A stretch of 64,000 nt of DNA from Planctomycetota bacterium (GTDB lineage: Bacteria > Planctomycetota > MHYJ01 > JACQXL01): assembly GCA_016235865.1 (NCBI GenBank), contig JACRIK010000021.1, positions 1 to 64,000 of the forward strand, given 5' to 3'. Under the pieces are notes generated by a model. The model was not told the origin of the DNA. It saw nothing but the letters and a program-made list of their open reading frames with translations, and did no database searches. How positions within the stretch are numbered: position 1 is the first letter of the stretch; each line of letters starts with the position of its first letter. This document shows positions 26,061-34,659 of the stretch, in pieces. The position numbers and the translations under genes are program-made.

Positions 26061-27565
26061 CCACCTTAAAAGACGTTTTACAGCACTTAATGCCTTGTTA
26101 CAAGAGCATAGATATTGGAACACTGGCAATTAATGATGGGGATAATAATTTTATCAACATTGCTACCAAGATAACTTTCTCGATGAACGGGTCTATAGTA
26201 GATAAAACACCAAGCCAAAAAGAACATGGAGCGTTCAGGTTAATCAAATGCCAACTGCCTATTGGAGAATATCAGCGTATTAAGACAGAACTTGCTACTA
26301 AGGGAAAGCTAATGATTTGTAGCACGGAGGTTGATTTCTTATGGAATTTGGATATTGAAAACAGTCCTAATGATAGCTTTCACACATCCATTGGTTATGG
26401 TTCTATTTGGCCTGTTTTCATGAGTCATCCTAACACGTATATAGGAAGACCGGATAATCCCCGAATATCAGACCCAATAAGAAACATCTTTGCAACACTT
26501 GATATAAACCAAGAATACAAGAAAGTGCTACCTGATTTTGGCTACGGATATATTAAACATCTAATCCAGAGTGAGCTAGAAATTAGATTTGAAGGGTCGC
26601 CTCAGATTGATATAGTTGTGCCTATTTATGCCAAGATAACTGATACGAAAATAACTCAGGAACGAAAACTTAATATTACTATTAATTATCATAAAGATGT
26701 TAGTCCGTTATTTCTCTTAGGATGGTATGCAAACGATACCCGCGGCATAAATTCTGGTAATTTAAGTGAAAAAATCGACAAATCAGAATCCGAAAAACTT
26801 ATTTTAGAAAAGACCATAACCAAAACAATTTCGTCTGAAGACCAAAAAGAACGCAATTTGTACTTGGAGTTAAGGTATGCTGAATTTACGAATCCTATTT
26901 ATGAAGAATATCATTCGGTACAGGAACTGCTGTTAGCGAGTAAGGTTTATCCTTCACCTCTATATACCGCGCTTTCTTTATTTATGCCTGATGATGAGCT
27001 TTTAAAAGTTATAGAAAAGCCAGAGGCGTCAAAATTATATAAGGACAACGGTAAGAAAAAGGAATTTGAACGGTGGGGAGCATCTGACGTATTTGAGGAG
27101 AGCGTTTGTAAATTGTTAAATGCCGGGGGAATGTCGACAATATGGTTGAATAAATATGAGTATTTTATAGAAAAGAACCGCGAAGGGCAACCATTAGGCT
27201 CTGTAGATTTATTATCCTATGATGCCAAAAACAGGATACTTTGTGTTATAAGTTGTAAACTGGCTACACCAGAAAAAAACTACATAGATAAAATCGATGA
27301 GGCTTCTCAACTAATAAAGGCACGCATAGATAATGAAATATGTGATGTAAGACCTATTCTTGTAGTTAACAAAAAGCCGGTTGAAGCTGAGGCTGTAGCA
27401 GAAAAAGCTGACGTCATAGTTGTTAATTCAGATGGCTTAAAAGAACTATTCAAGTTAGTTAAAACAAGACAAATTACTGTAAAGGATTTTATTAAGGAAG
27501 AGAGTTCTGCTCTAAAAGCATCAAGACAGCTTAGTCGGTCATGGAAATATCATGAGTTAAAATAG
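26057..27565 (+). CDS. Large protein with C-terminal PD-(D/E)XK-like domain
   Basis: 502 residues. The first ~320 residues are unassigned, mixed alpha/beta. From ~residue 340: 'ASDVFEESVCKLLNAGG', 'GSVDLLSYD', 'ILCVISCKLATP', an E...D...x-x-K pattern in which Ser replaces the usual Glu/Asp of the (D/E)xK motif. Such variants may still bind metal or may be structural. ATGA overlap with the upstream nuclease-like gene. No transmembrane segment. Candidate defence partner; function not assigned. Confidence 0.62.
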   Translation: MTTLKDVLQHLMPCYKSIDIGTLAINDGDNNFINIATKITFSMNGSIVDKTPSQKEHGAFRLIKCQLPIGEYQRIKTELATKGKLMICSTEVDFLWNLDIENSPNDSFHTSIGYGSIWPVFMSHPNTYIGRPDNPRISDPIRNIFATLDINQEYKKVLPDFGYGYIKHLIQSELEIRFEGSPQIDIVVPIYAKITDTKITQERKLNITINYHKDVSPLFLLGWYANDTRGINSGNLSEKIDKSESEKLILEKTITKTISSEDQKERNLYLELRYAEFTNPIYEEYHSVQELLLASKVYPSPLYTALSLFMPDDELLKVIEKPEASKLYKDNGKKKEFERWGASDVFEESVCKLLNAGGMSTIWLNKYEYFIEKNREGQPLGSVDLLSYDAKNRILCVISCKLATPEKNYIDKIDEASQLIKARIDNEICDVRPILVVNKKPVEAEAVAEKADVIVVNSDGLKELFKLVKTRQITVKDFIKEESSALKASRQLSRSWKYHELK

Positions 27566-27698
27566 CATTAAAACGATCCATTTCAGACCCAAAAACCCCC
27601 ATTTTCGGCTATTTCCGTGGTCCTCCCTGACGGGACTTCCGTCTAAAAATCACGTTATTGTAGGGCGCAACCCCTTACAAATCAATCCCTTACGCAGG

Positions 27699-28162
27699 CA
27701 GGGGGGTGTAGCCCCCCCTGGGGTAAGATGACCCCCACCCCGGGTGTAGATGACCCCCACCCAGGGTGAAGATGACCTATACCCAGGGTGAAGATGACCC
27801 CCACCCGGCGTGAAGATGACCCATACCCGGCGTGAAGATGACCCCCACCCAGGGTGAAGATGACCCATACCCAGGGTGAAGATGACCCCCACCCAGGGTG
27901 AAGACGACCCATACCCAGGATGTAGATGACCCATACCCAGGATGAAGATGACCTATACCCAGGGTGAAGATGACCCCCATCCAGGGTGAAGATGACCCCC
28001 ATCCAGGGTGAAGATGACCCCCACCCAGGGTGAAGATGACCCATACCCAGGGTGAAGATGACCCATACCCAGGGGTAAGATGACCCCCATCCAGGGTGAA
28101 GATGACCCATACCCAGAGTGAAGATGACCCATACTCAGGGTGAAGATGACCTACCCCCCGGC
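27699..28162. repeat. 22-bp tandem repeat array 2 (about 20 units)
   Basis: Unit GGTGAAGATGACCCATACCC plus AG, with CCCCCACC and CCCATACC variants. It fills the 659-bp gap between two convergent genes (27565 and murE). Its left end (27699-27740), containing the palindrome GGGGGGTGTAGCCCCCC, is a perfect reverse complement of the right end of array 3. No stop codons appear on the minus strand in any frame, giving false ORFs. Confidence 0.95.
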
Positions 28163-28224
28163 GAAAAAGATTACCCCTTAACCGGTCTAAAGAATAGGGG
28201 AGGGGTGTTGAAAAAATGCTGGGG

Positions 28225-29814
28225 TTATTGGAGCAGTTGCTTCACTACCTCCCGGTCGTCAAAAGGTTTGACCGTATCTCTAAAAATCTGATAGGTTTCG
28301 TGGCCCTTGCCGGCTATCAGAACCAAGTCACCCTGGCGCGCCAGAGATAGCGCTTTTTTGATGGCTTCATACCGGTCCGGTTCTACATAATAGCCCCTCA
28401 CCCGTTCCTTTCCCCTCACCCCAACCCTCTCCCCAGAGGGGAGAGGGAAGGGTGAGGGGGGAGAGGATAGGTGAGGGGAGCGGATGCCTTTCCTGATGTC
28501 CTTGATTATCTTCAGCGGGTCTTCGGAACGCGGATTGTCAGAGGTGATGACAAACAGGTCCGAGAGTTTGCTGACGACCTTACCCATCAGAGGCCGCTTG
28601 CCTCTGTCCCGGTCTCCGCCGCAGCCAAAGACCGTGATGATTCTGCCCTTGACCAGCGGTTTTAACGAGCCCAGGACGTTCTTGAGCGCATCCTCGGTAT
28701 GCCCGAAATCCACCATCACGGTGAATCCGGCATTATTCGGGATGGTCTCCAGTCGGCCCCGCATCATTCTGAATTGTTCCACGCCTTCCCTGATGGTATC
28801 CACCGGCACACCCAGGGACACGGCCGTGGCCGCGGCGGCCAGGATGTTATAGACATTGTGCCGGCCGATGAGCGGGCTCTGAACGGTCGTCTCGCCTATC
28901 GGGGTTTTGAGCAGGATGGTATTGCCATAGAGCGAGGAGGAGAGGATTTGGGCCTGGATTAGAATCCCACGGAATCTGGGGACACAATTCTTATATTGTG
29001 TCCCCAGATTACCGCAGTGATACCACACTACCTGGGCCGGGGTTATTTTAGCATAGTATTTGCTGACCGGGTCATCGGCATTGAGTATAGCAATGCTTTC
29101 GGCTGACAGGTTCTTAAACAGTATTGCCTTGGCCTGCTTGTATTGATTTGGGGTTTTATGGAAATCCAGATGGTCACGGGTTAGGTTGGTGAAGATAGCC
29201 CGATGGAAGTCAATGCCCAGCACCCGTTTCTGGACCAGCGAGTGCGATGAGACCTCCATCACTGAATATTTAGTTCCGTCCTTTAACATCTGGGCGAAAT
29301 AGTTCTGCAGGTCGTAGGACTGGGGCGTGGTTACCGGGGCCGGGATATGCCGCTCACCGATGAGGTATTCAATCGTGCCGATTAAGCCCGCCCCCACACC
29401 AAAATCTTTGGTGTGGGGGTGAATCTTGTCTAATATGCTCTTTATCAAATATGCCGTGGTGGTCTTGCCGTTGGTGCCGGTGATGCCGATGACCTTTAGT
29501 TTCCGGGATGGATAATGGAAGAAGTGATTACTGGCCAGGGCCAGTGCCGCGCGCGGGTCAGATACCCGGATATAGGGCACCATGGTAAAGAGATTGAGTT
29601 TCTGGTTGGAGATGACGGCCACGGCCCCGCGCTGGAGCGCCTCGGGGATAAAATACGCGCCATCGGTCTTGGCGCCCGGAATAGCCACGAACAGGTCGCC
29701 CGGCTTGACCTGTTTGCTGTTGTAGCTGACGCCCGTGATGTCCAGGTTCCGGAAATTGTATAGCTTGGTCCCTTTGAGCCCAAGCAGGATAGGTTTTAAT
29801 TCAGAGAGTTCCAT
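28225..29814 (-). CDS. murE: UDP-MurNAc-L-Ala-D-Glu--2,6-diaminopimelate ligase
   Basis: 529 residues. ATP P-loop GITGTNGKTTTAYL (~residue 112), 'TNLTRDHLDFH' and the meso-DAP specificity motif 'SDNPRSEDP' near residue 418. It adds meso-diaminopimelate to the peptidoglycan precursor in the cytoplasm. Residues ~449-476 (Pro/Ser-rich, 'SPPSPFPLPSGERVGVRGKE') are extra and are encoded by a palindromic dispersed repeat (28412-28460) between the 'IIKDIRKGI' and 'YYVEPDRYEAI' segments. Last gene of the dcw operon. Confidence 0.96.
   Translation of the reverse strand: MELSELKPILLGLKGTKLYNFRNLDITGVSYNSKQVKPGDLFVAIPGAKTDGAYFIPEALQRGAVAVISNQKLNLFTMVPYIRVSDPRAALALASNHFFHYPSRKLKVIGITGTNGKTTTAYLIKSILDKIHPHTKDFGVGAGLIGTIEYLIGERHIPAPVTTPQSYDLQNYFAQMLKDGTKYSVMEVSSHSLVQKRVLGIDFHRAIFTNLTRDHLDFHKTPNQYKQAKAILFKNLSAESIAILNADDPVSKYYAKITPAQVVWYHCGNLGTQYKNCVPRFRGILIQAQILSSSLYGNTILLKTPIGETTVQSPLIGRHNVYNILAAAATAVSLGVPVDTIREGVEQFRMMRGRLETIPNNAGFTVMVDFGHTEDALKNVLGSLKPLVKGRIITVFGCGGDRDRGKRPLMGKVVSKLSDLFVITSDNPRSEDPLKIIKDIRKGIRSPHLSSPPSPFPLPSGERVGVRGKERVRGYYVEPDRYEAIKKALSLARQGDLVLIAGKGHETYQIFRDTVKPFDDREVVKQLLQ
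28412..28460. repeat. CCCTCACC..GGTGAGGG palindrome inside murE
   Basis: CCCCTCACCCCAACCCTCTC, a short loop, then GAGAGGGAAGGGTGAGGGG. The same family is translated within mnmE at 62778-62815. Confidence 0.8.
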
Positions 29815-29886
29815 AATAAGCTTAGAGCATAGGGCTTAGAGCTTAGATATTTCTTCTATGCTATACGCTCCTTGCTCTATGCTTGG

Positions 29887-31590
29887 TTACCTGGTGTTCG
29901 CTACTCTTGTAGGAGTTTTCAGGTATTTCAGGGTTTCATCTATAATCACGCCGGCGGTCGGCGCGGCCACCGTGCTGGCATAATACTGGCCCTTGGGCTC
30001 GTCCACCAAAACCAGAACCGCTATGTCAGGGTGTTCTACCGGAGCGAAGGCCACGAATAAACTCCGGTATTTCTGGGTGGAGTATCTGCCGTTAGCGTCT
30101 AATTTGCGGGCGGTGCCGGTCTTGCCGGCTACCGCGTATGTCTTCAGGTTAGCCGCGGTACCGGTGCCGCTCAGGACTACGCCCCTTAATATCGTGGATA
30201 CCTGCTTGCTTAATTCCGGCGAGATTATCTGATTGGTTAGTGGCTGAATCTCATTCTTATAGACGGTTTTGTTGTCGCGGTCTATGACCTCCTTGAGTAG
30301 TTTGGGCTGGACCAGATAGCCGTTGTTGGCAAATGCCGAATAGGCCCGGATTAACTGGAACGAATTAACGCTGACCTCATAGCCCATAGCCACCGAGCCG
30401 GTGGTGTAATTGCTCCATTTGTTCAGGGAGGTGATTAAGCCCGGATGCTCGCCCGGGATGTCCAGCCCGCTTCTGGTGCCGGCGAATCCGAAGCGTTTTA
30501 TCATCCCGTAGAGCGACTCCTTGGGGGTCTGGGAGCCGATTTTGGTCATACCCACGTTGCTGGATTGCATCACCACCTCAGGCAGGGTCAGCCAGCCGTA
30601 GGGTTTGTGGTCGGTAATCGTCCGCTTGCCCATCTTGTATTTGCCGTTCTCGCAGAAGAATTTGTCTTTGGTGGTGCAGACGCCCCGTTCCAGCGCGGCC
30701 GCAATCACGAATGGTTTGAAGGTCGAGCCGGGCTCGTAGGCGTCGGTGAAGATATTGCAGTGCCGGACCTTTTCAGAATATTTCTGGTATTCGGCCGGGT
30801 CAAAGGCCGGGAGTTGGGCCAGGGCCAGAATCTCGCCGGTGGCCGGATTCATGACCAGCGCCTCGGCCCGGTTGGGCTGGTATTTCTTGCAGAGCTCGCG
30901 CAGGTTCTTTTCCGCGATGTGCTGGATATTTATGTCAATGGTCAGATAGACGTTCTGGCCGGGCTGGGCCGGTTTTTTAGGCAGGTCGGAGACGAACAGG
31001 CGCCGGCGGCCGTCCCGGTTCAGGAATTCATAACCGGCTTCGCCTTTGAGATAATTATCCGCATAGAGTTCCATCCCGTCCAATGCCTGAGAATCCATGC
31101 CCCGGTAACCGATGAGATGGCAGGCCAGCGTGCCTTCGGGATAGAATCGTTTATATTCCTTTTTGGTGCCGATGCCTTTGATGTTGAGAGCGATAACCTT
31201 TTTAGAGGTTTCGTCGTCTATCTTGCGTTTGACCCAGAGAAAGAGTTTGTCGTCCGCCACGGCCTTGGAGATTTTGGCGGCCAGTTCTGCCGGCTTTAGG
31301 CCCAGGAGCGAGGCGAGTTGCTTGATTTCGGTGGGGTGGTTGTCCAGGTCTTTGGGCACCAGATAGACCGAGTCCACCAGCCGGGACAGGGCCAGGATTT
31401 TTCCGTTCCGGTCCAGAATCATCCCGTTTTCCGGTGTCGTGTCCACCTTGAGATATGCCTGGGATACCTGGATGGCCCGGTATTTGCTGTGCTGGTAAAT
31501 CTGGATATAGCCCAGCCGGATAGCCAGGACGGCAAAGACGACAGCCAGGCCGGCGAAGAAGATATTGGCGCGTTTGAGATGAGGCAACAT
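29887..31590 (-). CDS. ftsI: Peptidoglycan D,D-transpeptidase FtsI (PBP2/PBP3 class B)
   Basis: 567 residues. One N-terminal membrane anchor (FFAGLAVVFAVLAIRLGYIQI), dimerisation domain, then transpeptidase motifs SxxK in 'PGSTFKPF', SxN in 'MQSSNVGMTK', and KTG in 'VAGKTGTARK'. Cross-links septal peptidoglycan. Usual position between ftsL and murE. Ends without a PASTA domain. Confidence 0.95.
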   Translation of the reverse strand: MLPHLKRANIFFAGLAVVFAVLAIRLGYIQIYQHSKYRAIQVSQAYLKVDTTPENGMILDRNGKILALSRLVDSVYLVPKDLDNHPTEIKQLASLLGLKPAELAAKISKAVADDKLFLWVKRKIDDETSKKVIALNIKGIGTKKEYKRFYPEGTLACHLIGYRGMDSQALDGMELYADNYLKGEAGYEFLNRDGRRRLFVSDLPKKPAQPGQNVYLTIDINIQHIAEKNLRELCKKYQPNRAEALVMNPATGEILALAQLPAFDPAEYQKYSEKVRHCNIFTDAYEPGSTFKPFVIAAALERGVCTTKDKFFCENGKYKMGKRTITDHKPYGWLTLPEVVMQSSNVGMTKIGSQTPKESLYGMIKRFGFAGTRSGLDIPGEHPGLITSLNKWSNYTTGSVAMGYEVSVNSFQLIRAYSAFANNGYLVQPKLLKEVIDRDNKTVYKNEIQPLTNQIISPELSKQVSTILRGVVLSGTGTAANLKTYAVAGKTGTARKLDANGRYSTQKYRSLFVAFAPVEHPDIAVLVLVDEPKGQYYASTVAAPTAGVIIDETLKYLKTPTRVANTR

Positions 31591-31639
31591 AATTAAGTAA
31601 GTACACAGTATAGGATTTAGTGAAACACCCTACATAATT

Positions 31640-31725
31640 GTCATTCCCGTCCCGCTAAGGCGGGATGAACTCCGGCGGCGATTCCTGCTGGAGTTTATCC
31701 CTGCGAAAGCAGGGGCAGGAATGAC
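31640..31725. repeat. GTCATTCCC..GGAATGAC repeat between ftsI and ftsL
   Basis: Starts GTCATTCCCG and ends CAGGAATGAC, with inner complementary arms. Compact intergenic copy of the family translated in lysS. Confidence 0.75.
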
Positions 31726-31738
31726 ATAACGGCGTTCC

Positions 31739-32038
31739 TTAGCGTGGCTTCAAAGCTACGCCGTGCCCGTTTTGGTTATTTATCTGATTTTGATTCAATA
31801 AGTCAGGGGAAACCATTTTGGTTTTAGACGGTGCCTCTGATGCCAGAAGTTGTTGGGGTGATTTGATGGAGGTCAATTTGAGGGTCAGGGCTTTCTGCTC
31901 ACTGATGGCCGCCTCCTTAGCCTTGGTCGTGGCTGAGATATGGTAGCCGTAACGGATGGTCTGAATCTGCTGCCAGGCTGTGATGAGGCCCAGGAAGGTA
32001 ATAAGCCCGATGATAATAAATAATCTGTTTATATGCAT
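31739..32038 (-). CDS. ftsL: Probable cell division protein FtsL
   Basis: 99 residues: short cytosolic N-terminus, one membrane segment (LFIIIGLITFLGLITAW), then a helical, Lys/Gln/Ser-rich periplasmic part. Assignment rests on size, topology and position between rsmH and ftsI; FtsL sequences are poorly conserved. The C-terminal ~35 residues are Asn/Gln-rich and may be disordered. Confidence 0.75.
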   Translation of the reverse strand: MHINRLFIIIGLITFLGLITAWQQIQTIRYGYHISATTKAKEAAISEQKALTLKLTSIKSPQQLLASEAPSKTKMVSPDLLNQNQINNQNGHGVALKPR

Positions 32039-32180
32039 AGTAGAACCTTTCTTTTGCCACTAAGACACCAAGACACGAAGAATAATGTCACCCTGAACTT
32101 GATTCGGGGTCTATAGAGATGCTGAAACGAGTTCAGCATGACATCTTGTATTCCTTTGCGCCTTAGTGTCTTTGTGGCGA

Positions 32181-33062
32181 TTATTTCTTAACCGCCACCC
32201 TAAATTTAGCGCTTCGGGAGCGCGGGTTTTCTTTAGCCTCTTCGGAGGTGGGGATAATTGGTTTCTTGGTAACTATCTCCAGCACCTCTTGTTTCTTATA
32301 TTCCCTGAAAGAGTTCTTGACCAGCCGGTCTTCCAGCGAGTGGAACGAGATTATTCCGACCCGGCCGCCCGGCTTGAGCCATTGGGGGAATCCGGCTAAG
32401 AACCTTTCCAGATTGTCCAGTTCCTTGTTCACCTCTATCCTGAGCGCCTGAAAGACCCGGGTGGCCGGATGGATTCGTTGCCAGCCCGAGGGCGCGGCCT
32501 TTTTTATTATCTCCACCAGCTGTCCGGTGGTGGTTATCTGCTCCTTGGCCCTGTATCTTACGATTCTCTGGGCAATCCGCTTGGCAAACCGTTCCTCGCC
32601 GTAGGACCTGAATATCCTGATGAGTTCATCTTCAGGGTAGTCATTGACTACGGTTGAGGCGCTAAATGGATTATCCGGAGACATCCGCATATCAAGCGGG
32701 GCATCTGTCATAAAACTAAAGCCCCGGGCCGGCGTATCCAGTTGATATGAGGAAATCCCCAGGTCGAGCAGGATAACGTCTACGCCTTTTAATCCCAATT
32801 TCCCGATAATATCGCCGATATTAGCAAAGTTGTCACAGAACAGGTCCAGCGAGCCGATGTGCTCACCGGTCAGTAATCTCTTTTGCGCCATGGCCAGGGA
32901 CTGGCAGTCCAGGTCAATGCCGATTAATCTGCCGCGCGGGAGAATCCTGGCCAGGAATAACTCCGAATGGCCCCCTAATCCGATGGTGCCATCAATGACT
33001 ATCTCGCCGGGTTTGGGCGCAAGATACTGAACGACCTCCTTGAGTAAAACTGGTTGATGCAC
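32181..33062 (-). CDS. rsmH: 16S rRNA (cytosine(1402)-N4)-methyltransferase
   Basis: 293 residues. 'MHQPVLLKEVVQYLAPKPGE' N-terminus, SAM-binding 'DGTIGLGGHSELFL', 'DVILLDLGISSYQLD', 'RGFSFMTDAPLDMRM', and the C-terminal 'SFHSLEDRLVKN'. Methylates C1402 in the 16S P site. Second conserved gene of the dcw cluster. Confidence 0.96.
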   Translation of the reverse strand: MHQPVLLKEVVQYLAPKPGEIVIDGTIGLGGHSELFLARILPRGRLIGIDLDCQSLAMAQKRLLTGEHIGSLDLFCDNFANIGDIIGKLGLKGVDVILLDLGISSYQLDTPARGFSFMTDAPLDMRMSPDNPFSASTVVNDYPEDELIRIFRSYGEERFAKRIAQRIVRYRAKEQITTTGQLVEIIKKAAPSGWQRIHPATRVFQALRIEVNKELDNLERFLAGFPQWLKPGGRVGIISFHSLEDRLVKNSFREYKKQEVLEIVTKKPIIPTSEEAKENPRSRSAKFRVAVKK

Positions 33063-33068
33063 GGTTAT

Positions 33069-33335
33069 TTAAAATAGGGCAGCGGCCCGGGCCAGGAGCG
33101 GATACTGCTTCTTGACTTTTTCATGCTGCAGCATCCGGACCAGGGCATAGATGTCTTCGCTCAGGTCAATCTCTTTCATCTCCGGATGGGCGGCGTGCAG
33201 TTTTTCCAGTTGATTGAACATAGTATAAATATCGTTTTCTATCTCTCTGACGCGCGATTCAACCACGGCTACAGGCATGTCTTTGAATTCGTCGAGGAAT
33301 TTCTGGACCCGGTCAAATGATTTACCGTTATCCAT
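33069..33335 (-). CDS. Small helical protein, dcw-inserted paralogue A
   Basis: 88 residues; 'SFDRVQKFLDEFKDM...LEKLHAAHPEMKEIDLSEDIYALV'. It is clearly related to the next 62-residue protein (same 'DRVxxFLD..DM', 'LEKLxxxxPxxKxxDLSxxI' spacing), so the two arose by tandem duplication. Predicted helical hairpin. RBS AAGGAG. Six bases before rsmH. Unknown function; not part of known dcw clusters. Confidence 0.68.
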   Translation of the reverse strand: MDNGKSFDRVQKFLDEFKDMPVAVVESRVREIENDIYTMFNQLEKLHAAHPEMKEIDLSEDIYALVRMLQHEKVKKQYPLLARAAALF

Positions 33336-33353
33336 AGGCGGGCTCCTTTCTAA

Positions 33354-33542
33354 TTAAAGTAACAAGCGGATGTGGTCGCTCAGGTCCACATCCTTTAGTT
33401 TCGGGAATTTTGAGCGCAGGCGCTCTAATTTATCAACCAGCAGAGTGACATCTGCTTTTATTCCCTGGGGCGGGGTGATGGTCATGTCCTGGTTGGTGTC
33501 CAGAAATGCTTTAACCCGGTCGTAAGCTTCGACGTTATTCAT
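33354..33542 (-). CDS. Small helical protein, dcw-inserted paralogue B
   Basis: 62 residues; 'AYDRVKAFLDTNQDM...LERLRSKFPKLKDVDLSDHIRLLL', paralogue of the downstream 88-residue protein. Lies between mraZ and it on the same strand, so it is transcribed with the division genes. Function unknown. Confidence 0.65.
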   Translation of the reverse strand: MNNVEAYDRVKAFLDTNQDMTITPPQGIKADVTLLVDKLERLRSKFPKLKDVDLSDHIRLLL

Positions 33543-33565
33543 ATTTGGCTCTCTCTACGTGTTTA

Positions 33566-34057
33566 TTACGGTTTATAAATATATTTTTCCAATTGGGGGA
33601 TTTGGTTGTTAAGCCAGGGGGAAACCGTGTTCCATTTGGCCAGGTCCCAGATTTCTATATGGTCGCCGCCGCCGATAATCATGATGTCCCGTTTCAGCTC
33701 AGCCGCGCTAATCAGGCGGGTGGGCACCAGGATGCGCCATTGCGGGTCAACCTTACATAACTCCGTGTCCGAGGTAACCTTGCGCAGGTACCAGGCGGCT
33801 TCCTGGCTTTTCTTGGCATTTTCCTTGAGCCATTCAAAGTGTTTTTCCCAGACCTCAGGCGGATAGATTTCCAGGAATTGGGAAACCATGTTCTGATATT
33901 CCACCTTTTTCAGGGTGGCAAAGAGGTGGTAATCTTCTGATGCGGGCTTGTCAGATTCGCTTCGCTCACTGTAAACTGATAACGAGAGGCGGAACTTGGC
34001 CGGAATCACCAGCCGCTTCTTGTTATCCAGTGTATAATTAAATTGGCCAACGAACAT
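33566..34057 (-). CDS. mraZ: Transcriptional regulator MraZ
   Basis: 163 residues. 'MFVGQFNYTLDNKKRLVIPAKFR' and, in the second half, 'DTELCKVDPQWRILVPTRLI' are the two AbrB-like DXXXR/ swapped-hairpin modules of MraZ. Represses the dcw operon in studied bacteria. Residues ~28-35 (SVYSERSE) come from a dispersed repeat shared with the protease gene. No clean array of TGGG boxes is visible upstream. Confidence 0.9.
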   Translation of the reverse strand: MFVGQFNYTLDNKKRLVIPAKFRLSLSVYSERSESDKPASEDYHLFATLKKVEYQNMVSQFLEIYPPEVWEKHFEWLKENAKKSQEAAWYLRKVTSDTELCKVDPQWRILVPTRLISAAELKRDIMIIGGGDHIEIWDLAKWNTVSPWLNNQIPQLEKYIYKP

Positions 34058-34109
34058 ATGACTACTATCCCCAATAGCCCTCTCTCGCTGGGTCCTAAGT
34101 TAGGCATAA

Positions 34110-34140
34110 CCCATATGGGATGCTCTCCCACTTTATGGGA
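34110..34140 (-). promoter_or_regulatory. Leader hairpins of the dcw operon
   Basis: CCCATATGGG (34110-34119) and TCCCA-CTTTA-TGGGA (34126-34140), between the promoter and mraZ. The TGGGA/TGGGT words could be MraZ contacts, but their spacing is not the usual one. Confidence 0.4.
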
Positions 34141-34152
34141 TTATGTCCTACC

Positions 34153-34180
34153 TTATTACACTATATTATCGGACTGTCAA
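34153..34180 (-). promoter_or_regulatory. Sigma-70 promoter of the dcw operon
   Basis: On the minus strand TTGACA (34180-34175), 16-nt spacer, TAATAA (34158-34153), about 96 bp before mraZ. Confidence 0.6.
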
Positions 34181-34482
34181 GAAATAATCTTTATTTATTA
34201 ATATTTATTATATTTTATCATAGTTTAGGGCTTGGGATGACTATACATTTCTTAGGTCTTTGTATATCAGGAAGCACAATATATGGTATGTGCTGAGCCT
34301 GGGCCGGAATAGGGCTGAGGGGAAAATAATATAAATATAAAAATTATTTTGAGATAGGTGATAAATCGCAATATTATGCCGGAATGGGATTTTATGCCAC
34401 CTTAAGATTTAGAGATGACAAATATCTTTTTGCCGGTAATATCGTGATCTCTATGCGTATAGATTATAGATGTGATTACTTG

Positions 34483-34612
34483 ACCCCGTTAGAAGTACTT
34501 GTTTTAGTTATACGGGTAAAACTCGTGGCCATATTTTTTGCCTTAAGAGAGATGTTGTTTTAAGAAGACGGTGACCCGGAAATCATTTGGGGTCACCTAC
34601 TTCTAACGGGGT
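34483..34612. mobile_element. MITE-like element with 15-bp terminal inverted repeats
   Basis: ACCCCGTTAGAAGTA (34483-34497) and TACTTCTAACGGGGT (34598-34612) are perfect inverted repeats around 100 bp of non-coding DNA that holds a further GGTGACC/GGTCACC pair. Too short for a transposase. The rest of the gap 34200-34480 is AT-rich and I see no gene in it. Confidence 0.6.
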
Positions 34613-34639
34613 TGATAAATACTTACGATACAGTATGAA
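34612..34639 (+). promoter_or_regulatory. Sigma-70-type promoter of sensor triad 1
   Basis: TTGATA (34612-34617), 16-nt spacer, TATGAA (34634-34639), 21 bp before the PhnD-like gene. The first T of the -35 is the last base of the MITE-like element. Confidence 0.45.
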
Positions 34640-34659
34640 ATAATTTTGAGGAATAATGC

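Noticed and set aside
27650-28110. Open frames of 67-142 aa across array 2 on the minus strand, encoding a GHLHPGxGSS-like 22-residue repeat
   Set aside because: The 22-bp unit has no stop on that strand in any frame, so all three frames stay open; there is no RBS and no codon-level conservation.
27699-28162. CRISPR array
   Set aside because: Repeats are contiguous without spacers, the variable half is low complexity, and no cas genes are near.
34058-34150. Canonical MraZ-binding box array
   Set aside because: TGGGA/TGGGT words are present but not as regularly spaced direct repeats.
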